From Anoxybacillus pushchinoensis (GTDB lineage Bacteria; Bacillota; Bacilli; Bacillales; Anoxybacillaceae): a DNA stretch of 55,925 nt. The stretch is taken from contig NZ_FOJQ01000013.1 of the NCBI RefSeq assembly GCF_900111795.1, positions 1 through 55,925 of the forward strand, given 5' to 3'. Below the pieces are notes generated by a model. The model did no database searches and was not told the origin of the DNA. It saw only the letters and a list, made by a program, of their open reading frames with translations. Each line of letters opens with the position of its first letter. Positions within the stretch are counted from its first letter, which is position 1. Below are positions 11,196 through 19,265 of this stretch, one piece after another. The position numbers and the translations under genes were made by a program.

Positions 11196-12573
11196 TACGT
11201 TAACGCGGAAAAAGGAGCCATTCATTCCACTAGAGCCAAACAAAGTGAAAATGTACGTGTGCGGTCCAACGGTATATAACTATATTCATATCGGTAACGC
11301 CCGTCCGGCTATCGTGTTTGATACGATTCGCCGCTATTTACAATTTCGTGGTTATGAAGTTCAATATGTCTCTAATTTTACGGACGTAGACGATAAATTG
11401 ATTCGCGCAGCGAGGGAATTAGGGGAAGATGTGCCGAGCATTGCTGAACGGTTTATTGAAGCTTATTTTGAAGATATTACAGCGCTTGGCTGCAAGAAGG
11501 CAGACGTTCACCCACGTGTGACAGAAAACATTGATACAATCATTCAATTTATTGAACAGTTAATTGAAAAAGGGTACGCGTATGAAGTTGAAGGTGACGT
11601 ATATTATCGCACCCGCCGTTTCTCCGACTACGGTAAATTATCACATCAGTCCATCGATGAATTAAAGTCGGGAGCTCGTATTGAAGTCGGAGAGAAAAAA
11701 GAAGATCCGCTTGATTTTGCGCTATGGAAAGCGGCAAAAGAAGGTGAAATTTACTGGGATAGTCCGTGGGGCAAGGGGCGCCCGGGCTGGCATATTGAGT
11801 GCTCAGCGATGGCACGAAAATATTTGGGGGATACGATCGATATACATGCTGGTGGACAAGATTTAACGTTTCCGCACCATGAAAATGAAATTGCTCAATC
11901 CGAGGCGCTAACGGGCAAACCTTTTGCGAAATATTGGTTGCACAACGGCTATATTAATATTGAAAACGAAAAAATGTCAAAGTCGCTAGGGAATTTTATT
12001 TTAGTCCATGACATTATTAAGCAAGTTGATCCACAAGTGTTACGTTTCTTTATGCTTTCTGTCCATTATCGCCATCCGATCAATTATAGTCAATCTTTGC
12101 TTGAAAGTGCGAAAAGTGGATTAGAGCGTTTGAAGACGGCGTATGCCAATGTCAAGCATCGCTTGCAAAGCAGCACAAATTTAACGACAAACGATGAACA
12201 ATGGCTTGCGAAAATTGAGCAATTGAGAAACGAGTTTATTCGCGAAATGGATGATGATTTTAATACAGCGAACGGGATTGCTGTGCTATTTGAGCTAGCG
12301 AAACAAGCGAACATATATTTGTTGGAGAAACATACATCACAAACTGTCATTCAAATGTTTTTACAACAATTTGAGCAATTTTTTGATGTGCTCGGTCTTT
12401 CGTTACAACAAGACGAGTTGCTTGATGAAGAAATTGAAGCGCTCATTCAACAAAGAATTGAAGCGAGAAAAAACCGCGATTTTGCGTTAGCTGATCGCAT
12501 TCGGGATGAGCTGAAAGCGAAAAACATCATTTTAGAAGATACACCGCAAGGAACGAGATGGAGAAGAGGATAA
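11176..12573 (+). CDS. cysS: Cysteinyl-tRNA synthetase
   Basis: Class I zinc-dependent synthetase charging tRNA-Cys. 465 aa, typical. Zinc/substrate Cys29 in [12 protein letters not shown] motif at 38-41, a second zinc cysteine in [10 protein letters not shown], the zinc histidine region [10 protein letters not shown] and EKMSKSLGN (near 266). The C-terminal helical domain binds the anticodon arm. ATG start within the end of cysE, both controlled by the upstream tRNA-Cys T-box. Confidence 0.97.
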   Translation: MSIQVYNTLTRKKEPFIPLEPNKVKMYVCGPTVYNYIHIGNARPAIVFDTIRRYLQFRGYEVQYVSNFTDVDDKLIRAARELGEDVPSIAERFIEAYFEDITALGCKKADVHPRVTENIDTIIQFIEQLIEKGYAYEVEGDVYYRTRRFSDYGKLSHQSIDELKSGARIEVGEKKEDPLDFALWKAAKEGEIYWDSPWGKGRPGWHIECSAMARKYLGDTIDIHAGGQDLTFPHHENEIAQSEALTGKPFAKYWLHNGYINIENEKMSKSLGNFILVHDIIKQVDPQVLRFFMLSVHYRHPINYSQSLLESAKSGLERLKTAYANVKHRLQSSTNLTTNDEQWLAKIEQLRNEFIREMDDDFNTANGIAVLFELAKQANIYLLEKHTSQTVIQMFLQQFEQFFDVLGLSLQQDELLDEEIEALIQQRIEARKNRDFALADRIRDELKAKNIILEDTPQGTRWRRG

Positions 12574-12577
12574 AACG

Positions 12578-13003
12578 ATGTTGCATTTGTTTAACAAGAT
12601 TAAAGACTTCCAACAGTTAAACGGTTTAACATTAGCTTATATCGGTGATGCCGTATACGAACTATTCGTCCGGCATCACCTTCTCGCCTTAGGAAAAGTA
12701 AAACCGAATGATTTACACAACTTAGCAAAAACATATGTTTGTGCTAAAGCGCAGGCGAATGTGTTACAATGGCTGCTCAGCCATAATCACCTTTCGGAAC
12801 ATGAACTCGCTATCGTTCGACGTGGACGTAATGCGAAATCAGGGAGCACGCCGAAAAACACAGATGTACAAACATATCGTCAAAGCACTGGGTTTGAGGC
12901 GTTAATTGGCTACCATTTTTTAAGTGGAAATGAGGAGCGGCTCAACCAGTTGATGCAATGGGCGTTAGATGTACATCGTCATGAAGCGGAAAGGAAGGTA
13001 TAG
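12578..13003 (+). CDS. mrnC: Mini-ribonuclease III
   Basis: Dimeric RNase III-like enzyme that matures both ends of 23S rRNA in Bacillus. 141 aa, with only the catalytic domain (signature [18 protein letters not shown], near residue 19) and no double-stranded-RNA-binding domain, which distinguishes it from full RNase III. ATG 4 nt after cysS. The next two genes also act on ribosomes or RNA. Confidence 0.94.
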   Translation: MLHLFNKIKDFQQLNGLTLAYIGDAVYELFVRHHLLALGKVKPNDLHNLAKTYVCAKAQANVLQWLLSHNHLSEHELAIVRRGRNAKSGSTPKNTDVQTYRQSTGFEALIGYHFLSGNEERLNQLMQWALDVHRHEAERKV

Positions 13004-13005
13004 CG

Positions 13006-13743
13006 ATGGATCTTATCATCGGTAAAAATCCGGTATTTGAAGCATTAAAATCCGGACGGGAAATCAATAAAATATGGGTTGCTGAAGGTTCACAACGCGG
13101 TCAAATGCAACCGATTATTCAGCTTGCAAAGGATATGGGGATTATGGTGCAATATGTCCCTAAAAAAAAGATGGATCAATTGAGTGCAAGAAATCATCAA
13201 GGGGTCATTGCGCAAGTTGCCGCATATCGATACTATGACATAGATGATTTATTTAAAAAAGCGGAGGAACGTGGAGAAGCTCCATTCTTTATTATTTTGG
13301 ACGAGCTTGAGGATCCGCACAACTTAGGTTCTATTATGCGCACGGCTGACGCAGTAGGGGCGCATGGCATAATTATTCCGAAACGTCGTGCAGTTGGCTT
13401 AACCGCAACGGTAGCGAAAGCTTCGACTGGTGCGATCGAATACATTCCTGTTGCGCGCGTAACGAACTTAGCTCGAACGGTAGATGAATTAAAAGAACGA
13501 GGCATTTGGATTTTTGGAACAGATGCAAAAGGAGAACAAGACTATCGTCAACTAGATGGCGTGATTCCTTTGGCACTAGTTATTGGAAGTGAAGGGAAGG
13601 GAATGAGTCGTTTATTGCGAGATAAATGTGATGTACTCGTTCGTTTGCCAATGATTGGTCATGTGACATCGTTAAATGCCTCTGTTGCGGCTAGTTTGTT
13701 AATGTATGAGGTGTACCGAAAGCGTCATCCACTAGGTGAATAA
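13006..13743 (+). CDS. rlmB: 23S rRNA (guanosine-2'-O-)-methyltransferase RlmB family
   Basis: SPOUT (TrmH-type) methyltransferase expected to methylate a guanosine ribose in the 23S peptidyl-transferase region. 245 aa. An N-terminal substrate-binding domain (1-75), then the knotted SAM-binding fold with LEDPHNLGSIMRTADA (motif 1), IGSEGKGMSR (motif 2) and LNASVAASLLMYE (motif 3). ATG after AAAGGAAGG, 2 nt from mrnC. The exact target base is inferred from the family. Confidence 0.93.
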   Translation: MDLIIGKNPVFEALKSGREINKIWVAEGSQRGQMQPIIQLAKDMGIMVQYVPKKKMDQLSARNHQGVIAQVAAYRYYDIDDLFKKAEERGEAPFFIILDELEDPHNLGSIMRTADAVGAHGIIIPKRRAVGLTATVAKASTGAIEYIPVARVTNLARTVDELKERGIWIFGTDAKGEQDYRQLDGVIPLALVIGSEGKGMSRLLRDKCDVLVRLPMIGHVTSLNASVAASLLMYEVYRKRHPLGE

Positions 13744-13744
13744 C

Positions 13745-14254
13745 ATGGATATTTTAATCGTTGATGGTTACAACATCATCGGTGCTTGGCCGGAATTGCG
13801 AAAACTACGTGATACCGACTTAGCTTTAGCGCGCGATCGGCTCGTAGAGAAAATGGCGGAATATCAAGCATTTACCGGCTGTAAAGTAATTATCGTTTTT
13901 GACGCACACCTCGTACAAGGAGCAACAAAAAAATATGTTGATCACCAAGTAGAAGTCATTTTTACGAAAGAAAATGAAACAGCAGATGAGCATATTGAAA
14001 AATTGGCAAAGTCGCTTCAGCGAGTTCGGACGAAAGTGTATGTTGCTACGTCAGATTATACGGAACAATGGGCGATTTTCGGTCAAGGCGCGTTGCGCAA
14101 ATCGGCTCGGGAGCTACTTATTGAAGTGGATGCGGTGCAGCATCATATTTCAAAAAACGTTCAGCACATTCAACAAAAAAAACCAGTTTCAAAAATTCCT
14201 CTCACAGATGAAGTCGCAAAAATTTTCGAAAAATGGCGAAGAGGGGAAAAATGA
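13745..14254 (+). CDS. rae1: Ribosome-associated endoribonuclease Rae1 (YacP family)
   Basis: NYN/PIN-like nuclease; the B. subtilis homologue cleaves mRNA inside the ribosomal A site. 169 aa, matching the family. Acidic active-site start ILIVDGYNIIGAWPEL, FDAHLVQG, and VATSDYTEQWAIFGQGA with a conserved Asp. ATG 13745 (AGGTG 6 nt upstream, giving MDILIVDGYN) is preferred to an in-frame GTG at 13736 within the end of rlmB. Last gene before the sigH promoter. Confidence 0.93.
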   Translation: MDILIVDGYNIIGAWPELRKLRDTDLALARDRLVEKMAEYQAFTGCKVIIVFDAHLVQGATKKYVDHQVEVIFTKENETADEHIEKLAKSLQRVRTKVYVATSDYTEQWAIFGQGALRKSARELLIEVDAVQHHISKNVQHIQQKKPVSKIPLTDEVAKIFEKWRRGEK

Positions 14255-14258
14255 ACGA

Positions 14259-14288
14259 TTGACCCTGTAAAAAAATGTACTGTATAAT
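14259..14288 (+). promoter_or_regulatory. sigH promoter
   Basis: SigmaA-type TTGACC (14259-14264), 18-nt spacer, TATAAT (14283-14288), 33 nt before the chosen sigH start. Confidence 0.85.
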
Positions 14289-14321
14289 ACTTTTATCCAT
14301 GTGCAGGGCGGGGGGATCGGC

Positions 14322-14966
14322 GTGAGCGCAAATGACAAGCAACAAAATCGCTACGAACAATTGGAAGATGAAATGATTGTCGAGCTTGTGCATCAGGGGG
14401 ATAGTGAGGCACTTGATTATTTAATTCATAAGTATAAAAATTTTGTTCGCGCGAAGGCACGTTCATACTTTTTAGTCGGTGCAGATCGCGAAGATATCGT
14501 GCAAGAAGGAATGATTGGACTGTATAAAGCAATTAGGGATTTTAAAGAGGAGAAACAATCGTCGTTCAAAGCATTTGCGGAACTATGTATTACACGACAA
14601 ATGATTACAGCAATTAAGATGGCTACGCGCCAAAAACATATTCCATTGAATTGCTATGTTTCGTTGGACAAGCCGATTTATGAAGACGACTGTGCTCGCA
14701 CGCTAATGGACGTTCTTTCTGGAACGAAAATGACTAATCCAGAAGAATTAATTATTAACCGTGAAGAATTTGATCATATTGAAGGGAAAATGACCGAATT
14801 ACTTAGCGATTTAGAGAGAAAAGTACTTCTTCTTTATCTAGAAGGTCGATCGTATCAAGAAATTTCCGAAGAGCTTAATCGGCACGTTAAGTCAATTGAT
14901 AACGCATTGCAACGGGTAAAACGCAAGTTAGAGAAGTATATAGAAATTCAAGGAATTAGCTTATAA
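14322..14966 (+). CDS. sigH: RNA polymerase sigma-H factor (Spo0H)
   Basis: Alternative sigma factor for the transition state and early sporulation. 214 aa. Region 2 runs through FVRAKARSYFLVGADREDIV and MIGLYKAIRDF (about 37-75); region 4 carries the helix-turn-helix around EGRSYQEISEELNRHVKSID, followed by LQRVKRKLEKY. GTG 14322, 7 nt after a GGGGGG run, is preferred to an upstream in-frame GTG at 14301 because the extra residues (QGGGIG) are translated Shine-Dalgarno. It has its own promoter; in B. subtilis AbrB also represses it, which I cannot see here. Confidence 0.96.
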   Translation: MSANDKQQNRYEQLEDEMIVELVHQGDSEALDYLIHKYKNFVRAKARSYFLVGADREDIVQEGMIGLYKAIRDFKEEKQSSFKAFAELCITRQMITAIKMATRQKHIPLNCYVSLDKPIYEDDCARTLMDVLSGTKMTNPEELIINREEFDHIEGKMTELLSDLERKVLLLYLEGRSYQEISEELNRHVKSIDNALQRVKRKLEKYIEIQGISL

Positions 14967-14968
14967 TA

Positions 14969-14996
14969 TTGACATAAAAAAAAGTTGTATGATACA
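14969..14996 (+). promoter_or_regulatory. Candidate promoter for rpmGB-secE
   Basis: A perfect TTGACA (14969-14974) begins just after the sigH stop. The -10 is unclear: GATACA (14991-14996) is at 16 nt, while the better TATGAT (14988-14993) is only 13 nt away. Confidence 0.5.
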
Positions 14997-15029
14997 GTTT
15001 TTAAGACGTAGTATGTCGGAGGAAAACGT

Positions 15030-15179
15030 ATGCGCAAAAAAGTGATTTTAGCATGTAGCCAATGTTTAAATAGAAATTATTCAACAATGAAAAATGTTGC
15101 TCAACATAGTGAGCGGCTTGAGATGAAAAAGTTTTGCAAAACGTGCAATACGCATACGCTTCACCGTGAAACGAAGTAA
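15030..15179 (+). CDS. rpmGB: 50S ribosomal protein L33 (zinc-binding form)
   Basis: 49 aa, short and easily missed. Starts [12 protein letters not shown] and ends [10 protein letters not shown]; the two CxxC pairs (C9/C12 and C36/C39) form the zinc ribbon of the C+ type L33. ATG after GGAGGAAAA. Directly upstream of secE and nusG, the normal Bacillus position of this copy. Confidence 0.95.
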   Translation: MRKKVILACSQCLNRNYSTMKNVAQHSERLEMKKFCKTCNTHTLHRETK

Positions 15180-15210
15180 CGGATGATCCCGAGATGTTGG
15201 AGGGTTTTAT

Positions 15211-15393
15211 ATGCAACAATTAACGAAATTTTTCCGCGAAGTCGTTCGTGAAATGAAAAAAGTTAGCTGGCCGAAACGAAAAGAATTAGTAAACTACACC
15301 ATTACCGTTTTGGCGACGGTTGCGTTTTTCACCGTATTTTTTGCTGTTGTTGATTTAGGAATTTCAGAGCTAGTTCGCTTTATACTTGAATAG
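15211..15393 (+). CDS. secE: Preprotein translocase subunit SecE
   Basis: Small subunit of the SecYEG channel. 60 aa, the short single-span form of Gram-positives. The cytoplasmic amphipathic helix has the conserved VVREMKKVSWPKRKELV (11-27), followed by one membrane helix (about 30-55). ATG after TTGGAGGG. Lies between rpmGB and nusG; secY is 26 kb downstream in the spc cluster. Confidence 0.95.
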   Translation: MQQLTKFFREVVREMKKVSWPKRKELVNYTITVLATVAFFTVFFAVVDLGISELVRFILE

Positions 15394-15416
15394 CACTAGG
15401 ATATCCATGGTATAAT
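15386..15416 (+). promoter_or_regulatory. Candidate nusG promoter
   Basis: Perfect -10 TATAAT (15411-15416) with TTGAAT (15386-15391) at a long 19-nt spacing, overlapping the secE stop. It would start RNA near 15423, just ahead of the hairpin at 15437. Confidence 0.5.
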
Positions 15417-15436
15417 GAAAGATAACGAACAGAAAT

Positions 15437-15463
15437 AAAGCCCGGTAACGGGTTTTTATTTTG
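15437..15463 (+). terminator. Hairpin with T-tract in the nusG leader (terminator or attenuator)
   Basis: AAAGCCCG-GTAA-CGGGTTTT (15437-15456): an 8-bp stem including one G-T pair, closed by a GNRA-type loop and followed by TTTTTATTTT. It lies between the candidate promoter and nusG, so it can stop secE transcripts and may also attenuate nusG. Confidence 0.7.
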
Positions 15464-15482
15464 CCTAAAAAAGATATGTTTA

Positions 15483-15514
15483 GGGAGGGAAGGACGATAG
15501 CGTCCCAACAAATG
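15483..15514 (+). promoter_or_regulatory. Unusual nusG ribosome binding site with bridging hairpin
   Basis: The only Shine-Dalgarno (GGGAGGGA, 15483-15490) is 21 nt from the conserved ATG (15512), too far for normal initiation. A hairpin GGACG-ATAG-CGTCC (15492-15505) lies exactly between them; folding it leaves about 7 nt of effective spacing. Confidence 0.6.
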
Positions 15515-16045
15515 GAAAAGAATTGGTATGTTATTCATACGTACTCAGGTTACGAAAATAAAGTAAAGACGAACTTAGAGAAGCGTGTTGAGTCGATGGG
15601 TATGCAAGATAAAATTTTTCGTGTTGTTGTACCTGAGGAAGAAGAGACAGACATAAAAGGTGGAAAAAAGAAAGTAGTAAAAAAGAAAGTATTTCCGGGT
15701 TACGTACTTGTAGAAATGATTATGACTGATGACTCTTGGTACGTTGTCCGCAACACCCCAGGAGTAACGGGATTTGTCGGTTCAGCTGGTGCGGGATCGA
15801 AGCCGACGCCACTTCTTGAGGAAGAAGTTTCAGCCATTTTAAAACGCATGGGCGTTGACTTAATCGAGCTTGAATTTGATTTTGAATTGAATGAAACTGT
15901 TCGTATTAAGGAAGGCCCATTCGCAAAATTCGTTGGAACGATTCAAACAATTGAGATGGACAAACAAAAAGTAACGGTGCTCGTGGATATGTTCGGACGC
16001 GAAACACCGGTAGAACTTGACTTTTCCCAAATCGAAAAAATATAA
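15512..16045 (+). CDS. nusG: Transcription termination/antitermination factor NusG
   Basis: RNA polymerase-bound elongation factor; in B. subtilis it promotes pausing at TTNTTT-type sites. 177 aa, as in B. subtilis. NGN domain 1-110 (MEKNWYVIHTYSGYENK, VFPGYVLVEM, RNTPGVTGFVG), then a KOW domain (VRIKEGPFAKFVGTI, near 130-165). I chose ATG 15512 because the family begins MEKNWYV; in-frame TTG 15461 and ATG 15476 would add unconserved residues lying upstream of the Shine-Dalgarno. See the bridging hairpin for the unusual start. Confidence 0.95.
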   Translation: MEKNWYVIHTYSGYENKVKTNLEKRVESMGMQDKIFRVVVPEEEETDIKGGKKKVVKKKVFPGYVLVEMIMTDDSWYVVRNTPGVTGFVGSAGAGSKPTPLLEEEVSAILKRMGVDLIELEFDFELNETVRIKEGPFAKFVGTIQTIEMDKQKVTVLVDMFGRETPVELDFSQIEKI

Positions 16046-16056
16046 TGGTAAACAAC

Positions 16057-16085
16057 TTGCAAACATGCAAGAAAAGTGATAATAT
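16057..16085 (+). promoter_or_regulatory. rplK promoter
   Basis: TTGCAA (16057-16062), 17-nt spacer, TAATAT (16080-16085), just after the nusG stop. Confidence 0.7.
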
Positions 16086-16099
16086 TTTAAGGTCAGTAT

Positions 16100-16170
16100 G
16101 TCTCAATCATTGAGACGAATGCGATGATTGTTTTCATATATGGAGTGGGAGGGAACATCCCTAATACCAC
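16100..16170 (+). promoter_or_regulatory. Structured rplK-rplA leader (candidate L1-binding site)
   Basis: Two hairpins lie in the untranslated leader. GTCTCAA-TCA-TTGAGAC (16100-16116) is a perfect 7-bp stem. The second, GTGG(16145-16148)/CCAC(16167-16170) enclosing AGGGA-ACA-TCCCT (16150-16162), has an asymmetric internal loop. Autoregulation of the L11-L1 operon by L1 is established in E. coli; that this is the L1 site here is inference. Confidence 0.55.
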
Positions 16171-16196
16171 ATCACGGACTTAAGGAGGTGTGTCTC

Positions 16197-16622
16197 GTGG
16201 CTAAAAAAGTAATTAAAGTTGTCAAATTGCAAATTCCTGCAGGGAAAGCGAATCCAGCACCACCAGTCGGTCCAGCATTAGGTCAAGCTGGTGTTAACAT
16301 CATGGGATTCTGTAAAGAATTCAACGCTCGTACAGCTGATCAAGCAGGTTTAATCATTCCTGTTGAAATTACGGTATATGAAGACCGTTCATTTACATTT
16401 ATTACGAAAACTCCACCTGCTGCTGTATTACTTAAAAAAGCGGCTGGTATCGAGTCTGGTTCTGGTGAGCCAAACCGTAATAAAGTGGCAACAGTAAAGC
16501 GCGACAAAGTGCGCGAGATTGCTGAAACAAAAATGCCAGACTTAAACGCGGCGAGCATTGAAGCAGCTATGCGCATGATCGAAGGAACAGCGCGTAGCAT
16601 GGGTATCGTCATCGAAGACTAA
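16197..16622 (+). CDS. rplK: 50S ribosomal protein L11
   Basis: Binds the GTPase-associated centre of 23S rRNA with L10/L12. 141 aa. Proline-rich N-terminal domain ([20 protein letters not shown]) that contacts factors and thiopeptides, and the rRNA-binding C-terminal domain ending in [12 protein letters not shown] 16197 with AAGGAGGTG 6 nt upstream, rather than an ATG at 16128 that would add 23 unrelated residues. First gene of the L11-L1 pair. Confidence 0.96.
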   Translation: MAKKVIKVVKLQIPAGKANPAPPVGPALGQAGVNIMGFCKEFNARTADQAGLIIPVEITVYEDRSFTFITKTPPAAVLLKKAAGIESGSGEPNRNKVATVKRDKVREIAETKMPDLNAASIEAAMRMIEGTARSMGIVIED

Positions 16623-16638
16623 TGAAGATCTGGCTGGA

Positions 16639-16682
16639 AAAGGTTGCGGAAGCGAACTATATAGTTTTCGCAACCTTTATTC
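16639..16682 (+). terminator. Intercistronic hairpin between rplK and rplA
   Basis: AAAGGTTGCG-type arm (16639-16648, extending to 16651) pairs with CGCAACCTTT (16669-16678), followed by a short T-poor tail (ATTCG). It looks like a weak or partial terminator inside the operon. Confidence 0.45.
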
Positions 16683-16725
16683 GTGGGAGGTCTTTCCGTT
16701 AAAACCACAAAAGGAGGAAATAAAC

Positions 16726-17427
16726 ATGCCAAAAAGAGGAAAACGTTACTTAGAGGCAGCGAAATTGATTGATCGCTCAACAGCATACGCTGTACAAGAG
16801 GCGATCGAGTTAGTGAAAAAGACGAATGTTGCAAAATTTGACGCAACAGTAGAGGTTGCTTTCCGTTTAGGTGTTGATCCGAAGAAAGCGGATCAACAAA
16901 TTCGTGGTGCAGTTGTACTGCCACATGGTACAGGTAAAGTACGCCGCGTGTTAGTACTTGCGAAAGGTGAAAAAGCGAAAGAAGCAGAAGCTGCAGGTGC
17001 GGATTACGTAGGCGACACAGATTACATTAACAAAATCCAACAAGGTTGGTTTGAGTTCGATGTGATCGTTGCTACTCCTGATATGATGGGTGAAGTTGGT
17101 AAAATCGGTCGTATTTTAGGGCCAAAAGGATTAATGCCAAACCCTAAAACAGGAACAGTTACGTTCGAAGTTGCCAAAGCGGTTAACGAAATTAAAGCTG
17201 GTAAAGTAGAGTACCGCGTTGATAAAGCAGGAAATATCCATGTACCAATCGGTAAAGTATCATTCGATACAGAAAAATTAGTAGAAAACTTCACAACAAT
17301 TTACGAAACAATCTTAAAAGCGAAACCGGCAGCGGCAAAGGGCACATACGTGAAAAACGTAACAGTTGCTTCAACGATGGGTCCTGGCGTAAAAGTAGAT
17401 CCTTCTACAGTTGCTGTTGCTCGCTAA
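16726..17427 (+). CDS. rplA: 50S ribosomal protein L1
   Basis: Protein of the mobile L1 stalk at the ribosomal E site, and repressor of its own operon in bacteria studied. 233 aa. Two-domain fold with the conserved rRNA-contact segments [20 protein letters not shown] and [17 protein letters not shown] after AAAGGAGGAA. It lies 103 nt after rplK with a hairpin between them, and before the L10 leader. Confidence 0.96.
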   Translation: MPKRGKRYLEAAKLIDRSTAYAVQEAIELVKKTNVAKFDATVEVAFRLGVDPKKADQQIRGAVVLPHGTGKVRRVLVLAKGEKAKEAEAAGADYVGDTDYINKIQQGWFEFDVIVATPDMMGEVGKIGRILGPKGLMPNPKTGTVTFEVAKAVNEIKAGKVEYRVDKAGNIHVPIGKVSFDTEKLVENFTTIYETILKAKPAAAKGTYVKNVTVASTMGPGVKVDPSTVAVAR

Positions 17428-17437
17428 TATATAGATG

Positions 17438-17466
17438 TTGACTTTCTAATTGGAATTTAGTAAAAT
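17438..17466 (+). promoter_or_regulatory. rplJ-rplL promoter
   Basis: TTGACT (17438-17443), 17-nt spacer, TAAAAT (17461-17466), 11 nt after rplA; close to consensus. Confidence 0.85.
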
Positions 17467-17491
17467 ACTCATTGTTTGAAAAAAGGATATC

Positions 17492-17625
17492 ATTTGTACC
17501 GTAGACAGTAGGTGCCTCATGCAAGGCTTAATTTCCTACCGAGGTGTTGAGACTGATAAATGAGTGCATGCGTGCACTTTTAGGGGCCTCCATGTCTACG
17601 TTGACGTGGAGGCTTTTTATTGGGC
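17492..17625 (+). promoter_or_regulatory. L10 ribosomal protein leader
   Basis: A long untranslated leader before rplJ with the features of the L10 leader found in Bacillales: a branched region (AGTAGGTGCC to TTTCCTACCG near 17507-17542), a second arm around GAGTGCATGCGTGCACTTTT, then a terminator. The L10-L12 complex is thought to bind it and shut down its own operon. The assignment rests on context and sequence resemblance; I could not run the covariance model. Confidence 0.8.
17586..17620 (+). terminator. Attenuator terminator in the rplJ leader
   Basis: An 11-bp stem (17586-17596 with 17603-17613; GCCTCCATGTC, including one G-T pair), loop TACGTT, then TTTTT. It lies 50 nt before rplJ, so it acts as an attenuator. 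Confidence 0.9.
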
Positions 17626-17669
17626 GGTATAAGTGGTGTTGAAACTCAACTTCTACAGGAGGTGTTGAC

Positions 17670-18170
17670 ATGAGCAGCGTACTTGAACAAAAGCAGCAGC
17701 TAGTGGCGGAGATTGCTGAAAAACTTCGCGCGAGCAAGTCAACGATCATCGTTGATTACCGTGGCTTAAATGTCGCTCAAGTTACAGAACTTCGTAAGCA
17801 ACTTCGCGAAGCGGGCATCGAGTTCAAAGTGTACAAAAACACATTAACTCGTCGTGCTGTTGCTGAGCTAGGCTTAGAAGGTTTAGACGAAACATTAACA
17901 GGTCCGAATGCAATTGCATTCAGCAATGAAGATGTCGTTGCTCCTGCGAAAATTTTGAACGAATTCGCGAAAAAGAACGAAGCGTTAAAAATTAAAGCAG
18001 GTATCATCGAAGGTAACGTAGCAACGTTTGAAGAAGTTAAGGCACTTGCAGAGCTTCCATCTCGCGAAGGCTTGCTCTCTATGTTGCTTAGCGTTCTTCA
18101 AGCACCAATCCGCAACTTTGCTCTCGTTACAAAAGCGGTTGCTGAGAAGAAAGAAGAGCAAGGTGCTTAA
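17670..18170 (+). CDS. rplJ: 50S ribosomal protein L10
   Basis: Base of the L12 stalk, joining L12 dimers to 23S rRNA, and autogenous regulator of its operon. 166 aa, as in B. subtilis. The rRNA-binding N-terminal domain includes [12 protein letters not shown] and [11 protein letters not shown]; the C-terminal helix that holds L12 ends [14 protein letters not shown] after AGGAGGTG. Co-transcribed with rplL 45 nt downstream. Confidence 0.97.
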   Translation: MSSVLEQKQQLVAEIAEKLRASKSTIIVDYRGLNVAQVTELRKQLREAGIEFKVYKNTLTRRAVAELGLEGLDETLTGPNAIAFSNEDVVAPAKILNEFAKKNEALKIKAGIIEGNVATFEEVKALAELPSREGLLSMLLSVLQAPIRNFALVTKAVAEKKEEQGA

Positions 18171-18215
18171 TTTCCGAATCGTCTAAAATTAAAACATTAA
18201 GGAGGAAGATCGATC

Positions 18216-18578
18216 ATGACTAAAGAACAAATCATTGAAGCGGTTAAAAATATGACTGTTTTAGAATTAAACGACTTAGTAAAAGCAATTGAAGAAGAGT
18301 TTGGTGTAACTGCTGCTGCTCCTGTAGTAGTTGCTGGCGGTGCTGCTGGTGCTGCTGCTGAAGAAAAAACTGAATTCGACGTAATCCTTGCGGATGGCGG
18401 TGCGCAAAAAATTAAAGTTATTAAAGTTGTGCGCGAACTTACTGGTCTTGGCTTAAAAGAAGCAAAAGACTTAGTAGACAACACTCCAAAGCCAGTTAAA
18501 GAAGGCGTTTCTAAAGAAGAAGCTGAAGAAATCAAAGCGAAACTTGAAGAAGCTGGCGCGAAAGTTGAAATTAAGTAA
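18216..18578 (+). CDS. rplL: 50S ribosomal protein L7/L12
   Basis: Stalk protein that recruits translation GTPases. 120 aa. N-terminal dimerisation helices (1-35), an alanine/glycine-rich hinge (about 36-50) and the C-terminal factor-binding domain with [23 protein letters not shown] after AAGGAGGAAG. Followed at once by a strong terminator. Confidence 0.97.
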   Translation: MTKEQIIEAVKNMTVLELNDLVKAIEEEFGVTAAAPVVVAGGAAGAAAEEKTEFDVILADGGAQKIKVIKVVRELTGLGLKEAKDLVDNTPKPVKEGVSKEEAEEIKAKLEEAGAKVEIK

Positions 18579-18587
18579 TGATGTAGG

Positions 18588-18624
18588 GAAGCTCGCTCGT
18601 AGTAGCGAGCTTCTTTGTATTTTC
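18588..18624 (+). terminator. Terminator after rplL
   Basis: A 10-bp perfect stem GAAGCTCGCT (18588-18597)/AGCGAGCTTC (18604-18613), then TTTGTATTTT. Confidence 0.9.
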
Positions 18625-18643
18625 ATGTTCATTCGTTTACAAT
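18615..18643 (+). promoter_or_regulatory. Candidate promoter for the 16S methyltransferase gene
   Basis: TTGTAT (18615-18620), 17-nt spacer, TACAAT (18638-18643). The -35 lies inside the T-tract of the rplL terminator. Confidence 0.5.
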
Positions 18644-18665
18644 GAAAGAAAGAGAGGTGAGTGTG

Positions 18666-19265
18666 ATGGTTGATCATTACTATACGGAGCGACCAAATGT
18701 AGAGAGTAAACCGTTTCAATGGACGTATATGCTACGAGGGCATCAATTTTTATTTACAGTCGATCAAGGGGTGTTTTCGAAAAAAGAAGTGGATTTTGGT
18801 TCGCGGTTATTAATTGAGACGTTTGTTGAGCCAACTGTGCCGGGGAATATTCTTGACGTCGGATGTGGGTATGGGCCGATCGGTTTAGCGCTTGCGAAAA
18901 ATTTCCCGCACCGAATGGTAGATATGATCGATGTGAACGAACGAGCGATTGAGTTGGCGGAGAAGAACAAGCGGCAAAACAAAATTGAAAACGCGCGAAT
19001 TTACATAAGTAATTTATTTGAACGAGTTGAAGGACAGTTTGCGGCGATTGTTACAAACCCACCGATTCGCGCTGGCAAGGCGGTTGTCCATGCTATTTTT
19101 GAACAAAGTGCAAACTATCTTCTTCCCAAGGGGGAGCTTTGGGTTGTTATTCAAAAAAAACAAGGAGCTCCATCTGCATTAGAGAAGTTAAACATGATCT
19201 TTGCTCAAGTTGATGTTGTTGAAAAGAAAAAAGGTTACTTTATTATTCGGGCACAAAAAGCTTGA
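18666..19265 (+). CDS. RsmC-like class I methyltransferase (YbxB family)
   Basis: Probable 16S rRNA guanine-N2 methyltransferase. 199 aa. SAM-binding glycine motif ILDVGCGYGPIGLALA (near 62), acidic DVNERAIELA, and the N2-methyltransferase motif TNPPIRAGKAV. ATG 18666, 6 nt after AGAGGTGA, agrees with the family start HYYTERPNV; an upstream in-frame ATG (18615) lies inside the rplL terminator. Same place as B. subtilis ybxB, between rplL and rpoB. Target base inferred from RsmC. Confidence 0.9.
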   Translation: MVDHYYTERPNVESKPFQWTYMLRGHQFLFTVDQGVFSKKEVDFGSRLLIETFVEPTVPGNILDVGCGYGPIGLALAKNFPHRMVDMIDVNERAIELAEKNKRQNKIENARIYISNLFERVEGQFAAIVTNPPIRAGKAVVHAIFEQSANYLLPKGELWVVIQKKQGAPSALEKLNMIFAQVDVVEKKKGYFIIRAQKA

